Assembly (NCBI GenBank): GCA_043721315.1
Contig: JAYSQZ010000077.1
Location: 59,794 to 123,793, forward strand
Source of the DNA: Elstera sp043721315
GTDB lineage: Bacteria > Pseudomonadota > Alphaproteobacteria > Elsterales > Elsteraceae
Direction: 5' to 3'
Length of the DNA: 64,000 nt
In this document: positions 8,032 to 15,496 of the stretch, piece by piece
How positions within the stretch are numbered: the stretch's first letter is position 1
Layout: each line of letters starts with the position of its first letter
Made by a program: the position numbers and the translations under genes
Notes under the pieces: generated by a model
Databases searched by the model: none
What the model was told of the DNA's origin: nothing
The model's input: only the letters and a program-made list of their open reading frames with translations

Positions 8032-9669
8032 TCAAGGGGCGTCGGCAGGGTCTGACCACCAAGCCACGATAAGTTTCAATCTAACCAAAGTCTTAGCGTC
8101 AAACGTAAAGCGCTTACGGCTCCAAGCACTCAGAAAATAGGCGTTGGCTCGATAAAAACTTTCCCAGTACGGAGCCTCGTGAGCCTCTAAATCCCGGTGC
8201 GGCGGGAGATTAGGTGCTAAATTATAAAGGGAGGCCAGATAAGACTCAGCGAACAATAAAAAACGGCTCTGCCCACGACGCCTAGATTGACCGCCGCGCA
8301 ATCTTATCATGCCGGGCTGACGCCCATAGGCTTCTTCATAAAGCGTGTATGCTTTTTGCCGTTGAGCCAAGGTAATATGAGTGCCAATACTGAAGGATAG
8401 CGCCAAAATATCAGTTAATAAAGAAAGATCTTTTTTGGAAACCATCTCATCTTTACGCGCCTCAATAATTACATTTTCTAATAAAAATTTAAGATAAAAT
8501 CGACTTAGAAATGTATTTTCAACAATAGACTTCAATGTATGTAAACACGTTATGTGCTCTATTTTCTTTTGTTGCAAATTAAGAATTGCCGCGTTTAAGC
8601 GTGTGAGAAATTGATGTTTTGCCCCGTAAGATACTCGAAGAGCAAGGGGAGGGGCTGTACGGTATCGCCAAACCCCAATAATTCGCCGAGAGAACCGCCG
8701 GCCGCGATATTTCAATCGGGTATAATTCTCCTTTAGTTTTAATCTTAAATTCCGCAAATGAGACGGTATTTTTATTATTCGTCTTGTATAGTTACCAATA
8801 GCCTCGATTGAGAGACCGAGGAAACCGAAATCTGGAGAAGCTGGCCGTTTGTTTTGGTCTTGCAAATTATCCCAGATAACTTTCCAGGAACGGCGGGAGT
8901 AAACTAAAGAGTAAATTTCCCAATAGAAATCATCTGAATTAAAATTTTCTGCGCCCGGAACTGCAATATTGTGAATTTTATCAAGCCTATAAGTCCGTAC
9001 TTCCTCTTCCTCCAAGTCAATGCCGGTTAGGTGTATGTTTCCGTTGCGGTGAAGACGGATTTGATTTAACCAAAGAGTACGGTCGATGTCATGATACTCA
9101 AATGAAATTTCAACCCCAATTCGGTCCACCAAGAGGCCCCAGTCTGTAAAACCACCTGCCCAAGGAAAAAATCCCCAACGCGCCAGACGAACACGCAGAC
9201 TAGCACTCAATGTACGGAGTATCGGCCAGCGCACTCGCCCATCAAGAGCTGTAATTATAGGAAGAGAACCGCGTGTTTTATTTAGCCATAGAGAAGTTAA
9301 TCGGTTAGATTTCTCATTATATGTGCATAAAACTATTTGAGATTCCGCAATTTCACTACGGAGTAAAGTTTCTGCCCAAAAATAAAATGAGAGACGATAG
9401 AGCCACGGATGAACGCGCTGTACAGTATTTGAAAGTGTTGATCTTTTAATTCTATAGATATGCTCCCAAATTTTCACATGAAAGTAATTTTCTCCAACTT
9501 GTATAATTTTTCCTATACCAGGGCGATTGGTATCGTAGTTTAAGCTCATATAATCTAGGGATTTTGCAATGCGATTTCGGTTAATAGAAGATTCTAAGAA
9601 TATATAATCTCCTTTATTCAATTGAGATTTTGATGTTTCTGAAATAAAAATACTCACTTTTGCGACCAA
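8032..9669 (-). CDS. Unrecognised 545-residue protein with a WYL-like segment, AT-rich
   Basis: I cannot place the whole protein in a family. Residues 18-80 look like a small beta barrel (KGDYIFLESS, GIGKIIQVGENYFHVKIW). Residues 185-240 resemble a WYL domain, the ligand- or nucleotide-sensing fold of many defence-linked regulators: ISFEYHDIDRTLWLNQIRLH, a strand like GNIHLTGIDLE, then EEVRTYRLDKIHNIAVPG, matching the usual 'YL..yD...RtFrldRI' pattern. No helix-turn-helix is evident before it. Residues 285-345 are very basic (RRIIKIPSHLRNLRLKLKEN, YRGRRFSRRIIGVWRYR) and could bind nucleic acid. Residues 350-545 are predicted helical. No signal peptide. The start is TTG; GGGGAGG inside the end of the isochorismatase gene lies 8 bases before it. 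Composition is clearly more AT-rich than the neighbours, which indicates transfer. Function unknown. Confidence 0.75.
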   Translation of the reverse strand: MVAKVSIFISETSKSQLNKGDYIFLESSINRNRIAKSLDYMSLNYDTNRPGIGKIIQVGENYFHVKIWEHIYRIKRSTLSNTVQRVHPWLYRLSFYFWAETLLRSEIAESQIVLCTYNEKSNRLTSLWLNKTRGSLPIITALDGRVRWPILRTLSASLRVRLARWGFFPWAGGFTDWGLLVDRIGVEISFEYHDIDRTLWLNQIRLHRNGNIHLTGIDLEEEEVRTYRLDKIHNIAVPGAENFNSDDFYWEIYSLVYSRRSWKVIWDNLQDQNKRPASPDFGFLGLSIEAIGNYTRRIIKIPSHLRNLRLKLKENYTRLKYRGRRFSRRIIGVWRYRTAPPLALRVSYGAKHQFLTRLNAAILNLQQKKIEHITCLHTLKSIVENTFLSRFYLKFLLENVIIEARKDEMVSKKDLSLLTDILALSFSIGTHITLAQRQKAYTLYEEAYGRQPGMIRLRGGQSRRRGQSRFLLFAESYLASLYNLAPNLPPHRDLEAHEAPYWESFYRANAYFLSAWSRKRFTFDAKTLVRLKLIVAWWSDPADAP

Positions 9670-9672
9670 TGC

Positions 9673-10236
9673 CTAAACCTCCCCTAACACCGCCGCCGTC
9701 GTCGTGATTGTGCAATACTCCCCGTCCAGGTTGGCGAGGGTGAAGGCGTGGACCTCTTCGGCGGTGCGCTCCACGCGGTTCCAATCTTTGAGGCCGAAGG
9801 TGAAGCAGCCGTCTTCGACCAGAAACGTGGTGAAGCCCAGGTTTCCGGCCATTCGCACGGTTGCTTCCACCGAATTATTCGTGACGACGCCGACCACCAC
9901 CAGCGCCGGGTGCCGCCCGGTTAGTAGGCGCGCGTCAAGGTCTGTGCCGATGAAGGCGCTATTGGTGCGTTTGGCGATCACCAACTCGTCCGGCAGCGGG
10001 GCGGTTTCCGGCTTAAAGTCATGCCCCGGTTGCCCTAGCCGATAGTGCGAGGTGGGGGAGGATGAATCGTGCCGCACATGCCACACGGGCCAGCCGTTCT
10101 GCCGCCAATGGGCCAGCAACCGGGCGATATTGGCTTCGGCCTGCGGATTGTTCCGAAGCCCCCAAGAGGGGTGATCAATCGCTTGTTGCAAATCAATCAG
10201 CAACAGAACGGCGGCGGGCGGAGGAAGCGTGCTCAT
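9673..10236 (-). CDS. Isochorismatase-fold hydrolase with Ser at the nucleophile position
   Basis: A 187-residue member of the isochorismatase-like cysteine-hydrolase superfamily. Asp15 (LLLIDLQQA) and Lys89 (VIAKRTNSAF) of the catalytic triad are in place. The position that is normally Cys is Ser122 (GVVTNNSVEATVRMAG). I recall a subfamily with the same TNNSVEAT signature, so this may be a fixed variant rather than a mutation. Substrates in this fold include isochorismate, nicotinamide, N-carbamoyl compounds and ureidoacrylate; none can be assigned. The start could be the TTG at 10254 or the ATG at 10236; the ATG is taken. Last gene of a same-strand run MocR, TauD, reductase, hydrolase. Confidence 0.85.
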   Translation of the reverse strand: MSTLPPPAAVLLLIDLQQAIDHPSWGLRNNPQAEANIARLLAHWRQNGWPVWHVRHDSSSPTSHYRLGQPGHDFKPETAPLPDELVIAKRTNSAFIGTDLDARLLTGRHPALVVVGVVTNNSVEATVRMAGNLGFTTFLVEDGCFTFGLKDWNRVERTAEEVHAFTLANLDGEYCTITTTAAVLGEV

Positions 10237-10278
10237 AAGGTGAGGATTACCCAAGTGCCCGCCCGGCGCAAGCCTCTG

Positions 10279-11256
10279 TCAACAGTTAGCCCTGGTTCTG
10301 GCCCTGGCGCGCAGCAAGGGGAGCAGCAGGTCCAACGTCGGCGTCGGTACGTTGGCCAAGCGGGCGAGGTCTTGCACGGCGTTCAACTGTGCGTCGATTT
10401 CCAAGGGCCGCCCGGCTTCGAAATCTTGCAGCATTGAAGCGCGGTGTGTACTGCCGGTCATGGCTTTCAAGCGGGCTGGAATATCGGGCGCAGCGGTCAC
10501 GCCCAAGCCCGCTGCCACCGCGCCAGTCTCGGTTAGCAGAGTTTTATAGAGCGCCAAAAGGTCCGCATCGGCAATCACGTCGCCTTCGTTGGATTGAGTG
10601 AGCACGCCCAGGCAGGAGCCTGCGACGTTCAGCGCTACTTTCATCCAAACATTGATGCGAATATCGGCGGTGGCGGCTACCCCCTCCAGTCCCGGTTTCA
10701 GCGCATCCACGATGGCGATTAGGCGCGGGGTTAGCCCCCCGGCAGGATCGCCTAGCACGAAACTGCTGCGCGGCCATTTGCAGTGAATGACGCCCGGCGC
10801 GACAATCGTGTTCGGTGATTGAATAACGCACCCGAGCGCCCGGCCCACGCCCCCGTCGCGCCACAACACCCCGCCGGGATCGAGCCGCTCTAGCGGGCGT
10901 TCGGCCAACGCCGGGTTCGGGTGCTGGTGGAAATACCACCACGGCACCCCGTTGAGGGCATAGACGATCACCGTTTCTGGGCCGGACAGTGCCGTCAAGG
11001 CAGGCACGACGCTGGTCAGGCTATGGGCTTTGACCGTGCTGATAATCACGTCCTGCGGGCCGAAATCCTCCGCCCGGTCAGAGGCGGGAAGGCGCACAGT
11101 GAAATCCTCGGCATCGGTCGTCAGGCGTAAGCCGTTCGTCTGGATCGCTGCCAAATGCGGCCCGCGTGCAAGGGCCGAAACCGCCAGCCCTGCCCGCGCC
11201 AGATGGGCCGCGATATGCCCACCAACGGCACCCGCGCCTAGAATAGTGATCTTCAT
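10279..11256 (-). CDS. 2-dehydropantoate 2-reductase family protein (ApbA/PanE-like)
   Basis: A 325-residue NADPH-dependent oxidoreductase. The N-terminal Rossmann motif is MKITILGAGAVGGHIAAHL. The middle has DVIISTVKAHSLTSVVPAL, carrying the family's conserved Lys, and YALNGVPWWYF. The C-terminal domain carries KVALNVAGSCLGVLT and a Glu/Arg-rich helical bundle. PanE makes pantoate for CoA, but this family includes many catabolic relatives, and the setting beside a TauD-like oxygenase and an isochorismatase-fold hydrolase suggests catabolism rather than pantothenate synthesis. The ATG at 11256 has GAGG 6 bases upstream; a longer reading frame exists but begins without a better site. Confidence 0.85.
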   Translation of the reverse strand: MKITILGAGAVGGHIAAHLARAGLAVSALARGPHLAAIQTNGLRLTTDAEDFTVRLPASDRAEDFGPQDVIISTVKAHSLTSVVPALTALSGPETVIVYALNGVPWWYFHQHPNPALAERPLERLDPGGVLWRDGGVGRALGCVIQSPNTIVAPGVIHCKWPRSSFVLGDPAGGLTPRLIAIVDALKPGLEGVAATADIRINVWMKVALNVAGSCLGVLTQSNEGDVIADADLLALYKTLLTETGAVAAGLGVTAAPDIPARLKAMTGSTHRASMLQDFEAGRPLEIDAQLNAVQDLARLANVPTPTLDLLLPLLRARARTRANC

Positions 11257-11298
11257 TGAAGCCTCATCTCCATCACCACTCACCAAAACGCGCCCTCG

Positions 11299-12174
11299 TT
11301 ACGCCGCAATCCCGCGCGGCGCATCGCCTTGAACCGTAGTGCGATAGAGAGTGCGGCGCAACTCCGCCGGGCAGCCCGTGGCGAGGTGAAGCGTCTGGCG
11401 ATTGTCCCAGAAGATCATATCATGGGGGTGCCACTTATGGCGGTATTGGAAGCGCGGTTCGGTGGAATGGGCATAGAGCATGGCTAGCAGCGCGTCGCTC
11501 TCGTCTTCCGGCAACCCGAGAATATGGGTCGTAAAGCCTTCACTCACGAACAGGGCGCGTTTGCCGCTTTCCGGGTGAACACGCACGACGGGATGCACCA
11601 CGGGGGGCACGCGGGCGGCCTGTTCGGCGGTAAGGCCGGGGCGCAGATCGCCGTTCAGTTTTTGCTGCTTCACATTGCGGGCAAGGTAGCTGTGTTCGGC
11701 AGAAAGGCCATCAATACGGGCTTTCACATCGTCCGGCAGCGCCTCGTAGGCCGCGACCATATTCACGAAAATCGTGTCGCCACCCTCGGCAGGCCATTCC
11801 TTAGAGTGCAGGAGCGAGCCTAAGCTGGGCAAAGCCATATAAGAAAGATCGGAATGCCAATATTTTCCAGCATCGCCAAGGCCCAAGGGCTTCCCGTTCT
11901 CGACGACGTTGGAGACGATGAGAATTTCCGGGTGGCCCGCGAGATGAAAATGGTGTTGCACATGAATTTCGAGCGGCCCAAACCTCCGGCTGAAAGCAAT
12001 CTGTTGGTCTGGCGTTAGCGCCTCTTGACCGCGAAAGACCAGTACGGCGCGCTCGGCCAGACGGCGGCGAATGCTCAGAAAATCACCATCGCTTAAGGGT
12101 TGCGCCAAGTCTAGGTTCAGAATTTCAGCGCCTAGAACGTCAGGCAAATCACGAATTTCAAAAGAAGTGCTCAT
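11299..12174 (-). CDS. TauD/TfdA family 2-oxoglutarate-dependent dioxygenase
   Basis: A 291-residue Fe(II)/2-oxoglutarate oxygenase. The metal triad is visible as His107 and Asp109 (KYWHSDLSYMALP) with His263 (MIFWDNRQTLHLAT), and the 2-oxoglutarate-binding Arg is within RRTLYRTTVQG. The family includes taurine, 2,4-D and alkylsulfate dioxygenases; the substrate here cannot be named. The next gene, the ketopantoate-reductase-like enzyme, starts 43 bases downstream, and the MocR regulator lies 110 bases upstream on the same strand. An operon controlled by the MocR protein is plausible. Confidence 0.88.
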   Translation of the reverse strand: MSTSFEIRDLPDVLGAEILNLDLAQPLSDGDFLSIRRRLAERAVLVFRGQEALTPDQQIAFSRRFGPLEIHVQHHFHLAGHPEILIVSNVVENGKPLGLGDAGKYWHSDLSYMALPSLGSLLHSKEWPAEGGDTIFVNMVAAYEALPDDVKARIDGLSAEHSYLARNVKQQKLNGDLRPGLTAEQAARVPPVVHPVVRVHPESGKRALFVSEGFTTHILGLPEDESDALLAMLYAHSTEPRFQYRHKWHPHDMIFWDNRQTLHLATGCPAELRRTLYRTTVQGDAPRGIAA

Positions 12175-12284
12175 GAGTGTTTCTCCCCCGGTAGTCGTAT
12201 TGATTTATTTTTGCGAGGGTGTGAACCCAAAGCCCTCAGGACAGGCGGCAATGATAATCACCAGAAGCTATTCTGCAAGAAAAC

Positions 12285-13727
12285 TTAGCGCTCTGCGCTC
12301 ACCCTCCTATCGGTTAAGGAGAAAGCAGGGGAAGGCGCGCGTGCCATCGCCCCAGCTAACACGCTGAAAATGCGTGGATCGGTGCATTGCGCCACATTGA
12401 AGCGTAAAAACCCAGCCGCCGATTGCGCCGCGCTAAACACATTCCCCGGCGCGAGAATCACCCGCTCGCTGAGGGCTTTTTGCGAAACATCGGCAGCATC
12501 CAGCCCGTCAGGCAACTGCGCCCACAAAAACATGCCGCCACGCGGTTCTACCCAGGGCAGGATCGCAAGTGGCTTTAGGCGCTTGATCGTTAGCGCCATG
12601 GCGCGCGCGAGGCGGGTTCGCACGCTTTCCATATGCTTACGGTAGCTGCCGTCTTTCAGCACCGCCAGCACTAGTTCTGCCCCTAAACGCCCGCCCCCGA
12701 AGGAGATCGCGATTTTAAGATCAATCAACGCTTCGATCCACTCGGGTTTCGCCGCGATATATCCGCAGCGCGCCGCCGCCGACAGGGATTTGGAGAAACT
12801 GCCGATCCGCACGACCCGATTTAGCCCATCGAACGCCGCGAGGCGCGGGGCCGGATCAGGCTCGAAATCGGCGAAAATATCATCTTCAGCGATGGTGAGG
12901 TTGGCAGCGTCCGCGAGTTTCAGCAACCGATGCGCCACCAGCGGCGACAACGTAGTGCCCGTGGGATTATGTAAAGCCGAGTTGGTGATATACAGGCGCG
13001 GGCGGTGAGCGGTGAGGGCGGCGGCGAACGCTTCCACATCCGGCCCGCTCGGCGTGTAAGGCACGCCGATAATCGTGGCGCGATGGGCTTTGAGCAGGGC
13101 GTGAAAATTGAAATAGCAGGGGTCATCGACTAACACGCAATCGCCCGGCTCCACTAGAAACCGGCACAGTAAATCAATCGCTTGCGTGCCGGATTCTGTG
13201 AGCAGAATTTGATCCGGGGGGGCCTCGATCCCTTGATCGGCCATGCGCCGCGCCAGCAAAACCCGCAACGCTGGCAGCCCCAAGGGGGAGCCGTAATCGG
13301 TGAAGGGGCCAGCATCCTCCGCCCGCGCCAACCCCCGCAGCGCACGGCGCAGGCTTGCTTCCGGCAGCCAGTCCGATGGTAGCCAACCGCAGCCCGGTTT
13401 CAGTACCTCCGGCCCGGCATCGAGCGACAGGCGCGATACCCAGAACGGATCAATAGCGCGATCTAAACGCGGACCAATCTCGGCCAAAGTGAGCGGAGCC
13501 ACAGTTCCCGCCACATAAAAGCCCGAGCCGGGGCGGGACCGAATCGCGCCTTCTGCGCTTAAACGGTCATAGGCTTCCACCACGGTCGATTTCGACACGC
13601 TCAAGGTTTCCGCCAGTCCGCGAATAGAGGGCAACTTCGCCCCCGGTGTCAGCGCCCGCGCCGCAATGCGCCCGCGCACGACCTGCATGACGTGATCGAC
13701 CAAACGCGGATTGGGGAGGGCTTCCAT
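12285..13727 (-). CDS. MocR-type regulator: GntR winged helix fused to an aminotransferase domain
   Basis: A 480-residue protein. Residues 5-75 are a GntR winged helix (QVVRGRIAARALTPGAKLPS, LAETLSVSKSTVVEAYDRL, IRSRPGSGFYV). Residues 110-470 are a fold-type I aminotransferase domain with TESGTQAIDLLCRFLVEPGD, NPTGTTLSP and the PLP lysine in IGSFSKSLSAAARCGYIA. MocR proteins sense PLP-linked amines or amino acids and usually control an adjacent transporter or enzyme gene. Here a DMT exporter is divergent and a TauD-containing set lies downstream. GTAC repeats between regulator and exporter may be its operator. Confidence 0.93.
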   Translation of the reverse strand: MEALPNPRLVDHVMQVVRGRIAARALTPGAKLPSIRGLAETLSVSKSTVVEAYDRLSAEGAIRSRPGSGFYVAGTVAPLTLAEIGPRLDRAIDPFWVSRLSLDAGPEVLKPGCGWLPSDWLPEASLRRALRGLARAEDAGPFTDYGSPLGLPALRVLLARRMADQGIEAPPDQILLTESGTQAIDLLCRFLVEPGDCVLVDDPCYFNFHALLKAHRATIIGVPYTPSGPDVEAFAAALTAHRPRLYITNSALHNPTGTTLSPLVAHRLLKLADAANLTIAEDDIFADFEPDPAPRLAAFDGLNRVVRIGSFSKSLSAAARCGYIAAKPEWIEALIDLKIAISFGGGRLGAELVLAVLKDGSYRKHMESVRTRLARAMALTIKRLKPLAILPWVEPRGGMFLWAQLPDGLDAADVSQKALSERVILAPGNVFSAAQSAAGFLRFNVAQCTDPRIFSVLAGAMARAPSPAFSLTDRRVSAER

Positions 13728-13752
13728 AGGTTTTGTATCCCTAATCTTATCA

Positions 13753-13794
13753 GTACAGTTCAGAAAAATTGTACCAAACTGTCTCTAGCCGTAC
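13753..13794. promoter_or_regulatory. Putative MocR operator between mocR-type gene and DMT exporter
   Basis: The divergent spacer carries three GTAC tetramers (13753-13756, 13771-13774, 13791-13794) spaced 18 and 20 bases apart. It also has an inverted repeat ACAGTT/AACTGT (13755-13760 and 13777-13782). MocR regulators typically bind paired repeats about two helical turns apart in such divergent regions. Position and spacing fit, but no binding data or second copy supports it. Confidence 0.4.
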
Positions 13795-13844
13795 TAGCGC
13801 TTTCCAGCGATACAGAAGGGGTATGCGATGGAAGGGGTTCGGTG

Positions 13845-14708
13845 ATGGATAAAAATCTCGACGGCTGGTTAAGCGGCTTTCTCGGCATGTTGATTTTCAG
13901 TGGCTCGCTGCCCGCAACCCGCATCGCGGTGGCCGATTTCGATCCCGTCTTCCTAACGTTCGCGCGCGCCACTATTGCCGGGTTGTGTGCGGGCGGGGTG
14001 CTGCTGCTGTTTCGTCAAGCGCGGCCCGCCAAGGGCGATCTTCTGTCGCTGCTTATCGTGTCGCTCGGCGTGATTATCGGCTTTCCGCTGCTCACGGCGT
14101 TGGCCTTGCAGCACGTCACCTCCGCCCATTCGATGATCTTTGTCGGGCTATTGCCGCTCTCCACGGCGATTTTTGGCGTTTTGCGCGGCGGCGAGCGCCC
14201 GCGCCGGGTTTTTTGGCTGTTCTCCGGTCTCGGCAGTGCTTGCGTGGCGGGGTTCGCCTTCTTCCAAGGGGGCGCGGGATCAATGGTAGGCGATGGGTTT
14301 ATGCTGGCCGCGATTATCGTTTGCGGGCTTGGCTATGCCGAAGGCGCGGCCTTGTCGCGGCGGTTGGGCGGCTGGCAGGTCATCTCCTGGGCGTTACTGC
14401 TCTCGCTCCCCTTCATGGCGACCGCAGCCCTACTGCTGCAACCCGCCGACTGGAGCCGCATCGGCACGCCTGCGCTGTGGAGCCTCCTGTACGTGTCGCT
14501 GTTCTCAATGCTGATCGGCTTCGTCTTCTGGTATCGCGGCCTCGCCTTGGGCGGCATTGCGGGCGTTGGGCAGTTACAGCTTCTCCAACCCTTCTTCGGG
14601 CTGACGTTGGCCGCGACCTTGCTGGGCGAGACGGTGGCTTGGCCGATGGTGGCGGTTACGGGTGTCGTGGTGCTGTGCGTGGCGGGGGCGAAGCGATTTG
14701 CGCGTTAG
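13845..14708 (+). CDS. EamA/DMT family transporter
   Basis: A 287-residue protein of ten predicted membrane spans in two EamA repeats (first half LSGFLGMLIFSGSLPATRIA to FFQGGA, second half MVGDGFMLAAIIVCGLGYAE to the end). The LQLLQPFFGLTLAATLLGE segment near the C-terminus is the usual EamA signature. Relatives export amino acids or metabolites. It is divergent from the MocR regulator, so its cargo is probably what that regulator senses. The ATG at 13845 follows GGAAGGGG by 7 bases; an upstream in-frame start would add about 50 residues without a membrane or signal feature and would cross the putative operator. Confidence 0.88.
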   Translation: MDKNLDGWLSGFLGMLIFSGSLPATRIAVADFDPVFLTFARATIAGLCAGGVLLLFRQARPAKGDLLSLLIVSLGVIIGFPLLTALALQHVTSAHSMIFVGLLPLSTAIFGVLRGGERPRRVFWLFSGLGSACVAGFAFFQGGAGSMVGDGFMLAAIIVCGLGYAEGAALSRRLGGWQVISWALLLSLPFMATAALLLQPADWSRIGTPALWSLLYVSLFSMLIGFVFWYRGLALGGIAGVGQLQLLQPFFGLTLAATLLGETVAWPMVAVTGVVVLCVAGAKRFAR

Positions 14709-15451
14709 CTGTTGGAATAAAAGCCAACGGCGCGAGATAAAAGCTCCTGTGTTTCGCCCTTAAAGCAATCACTATAAAGACGATCCTCGCGAAAGAGTTC
14801 GGGGACGGTTTCGGAGCTATTGAGGCGCGCGGCGATCTCAACGTCTGAGTCATAACCTTTATCTGCAAGTTCTTGTCCCGAATCACAACTGAGCAAAATA
14901 TCTAAAAGTCGGTTTTGAACGGCTAAAAAAGCGGCTTCGCAAACCATCGCTTCAGAGGATTTTTGACACGTCAAATGTTGAAGAATCGCCCCTGCACCCA
15001 AATAATCTTCCAAGGCAAAGCGGATCGTGCCGTCCGGCCAACGCTCCCCCGCAGGTATCAGCATCACATTCCCGCCGCGTATCTTCAGAGAGACCGCGAC
15101 GGCTTGGGCATTCAGAAGGCAGCCAATCAGCAGGCAGTTGCTTTTGGCTAGCAGCGATAGACGGGAGCCATTGGGCGAGGGTAAAATCAAACGGTCTAGC
15201 TCCGCCGGTTTGATAAAGCTGGCCGGGGAAAGCGTGTATCGCGCGTCCGCTGCACGCCGTTTTCCAGCCATTTCAATGCCCGTCGCCCGGCTGAATTTTT
15301 CGGCTAAATCGCTGTAAAAAAAGGGATAAACCGAAATCCCACTTTCCACGGCGAGCGTGCAGGCAGTTGAAAAAGACAAAACATCGATTAGCACGCTGGT
15401 TTCCACCGAGGACGACGCACCGTGCTCCCCCCATTCTAAATCGACAAACAT
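14705..15451 (-). CDS. 2-phosphosulfolactate phosphatase family protein (ComB-like)
   Basis: A 248-residue ComB homologue. Family signatures are VLIDVLSFSTACTLAVESGI, LILPSPNGSRL and IPAGERWPDGTIRFALEDYL. ComB removes phosphate from 2-phospho-3-sulfolactate in archaeal coenzyme M synthesis; bacterial homologues are common but mostly unassigned. No phosphosulfolactate synthase or other sulfonate gene is adjacent. GGGAGG stands 6 bases before the ATG at 15451. It ends tail to tail with the DMT gene with overlapping stops. Codon use is somewhat more AT-rich than the pyrD group. Confidence 0.85.
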   Translation of the reverse strand: MFVDLEWGEHGASSSVETSVLIDVLSFSTACTLAVESGISVYPFFYSDLAEKFSRATGIEMAGKRRAADARYTLSPASFIKPAELDRLILPSPNGSRLSLLAKSNCLLIGCLLNAQAVAVSLKIRGGNVMLIPAGERWPDGTIRFALEDYLGAGAILQHLTCQKSSEAMVCEAAFLAVQNRLLDILLSCDSGQELADKGYDSDVEIAARLNSSETVPELFREDRLYSDCFKGETQELLSRAVGFYSNS

Positions 15452-15496
15452 AGGTAACCTCCCAACACGTGTGCTTTTTGCGGTGAACCTTGCCCC

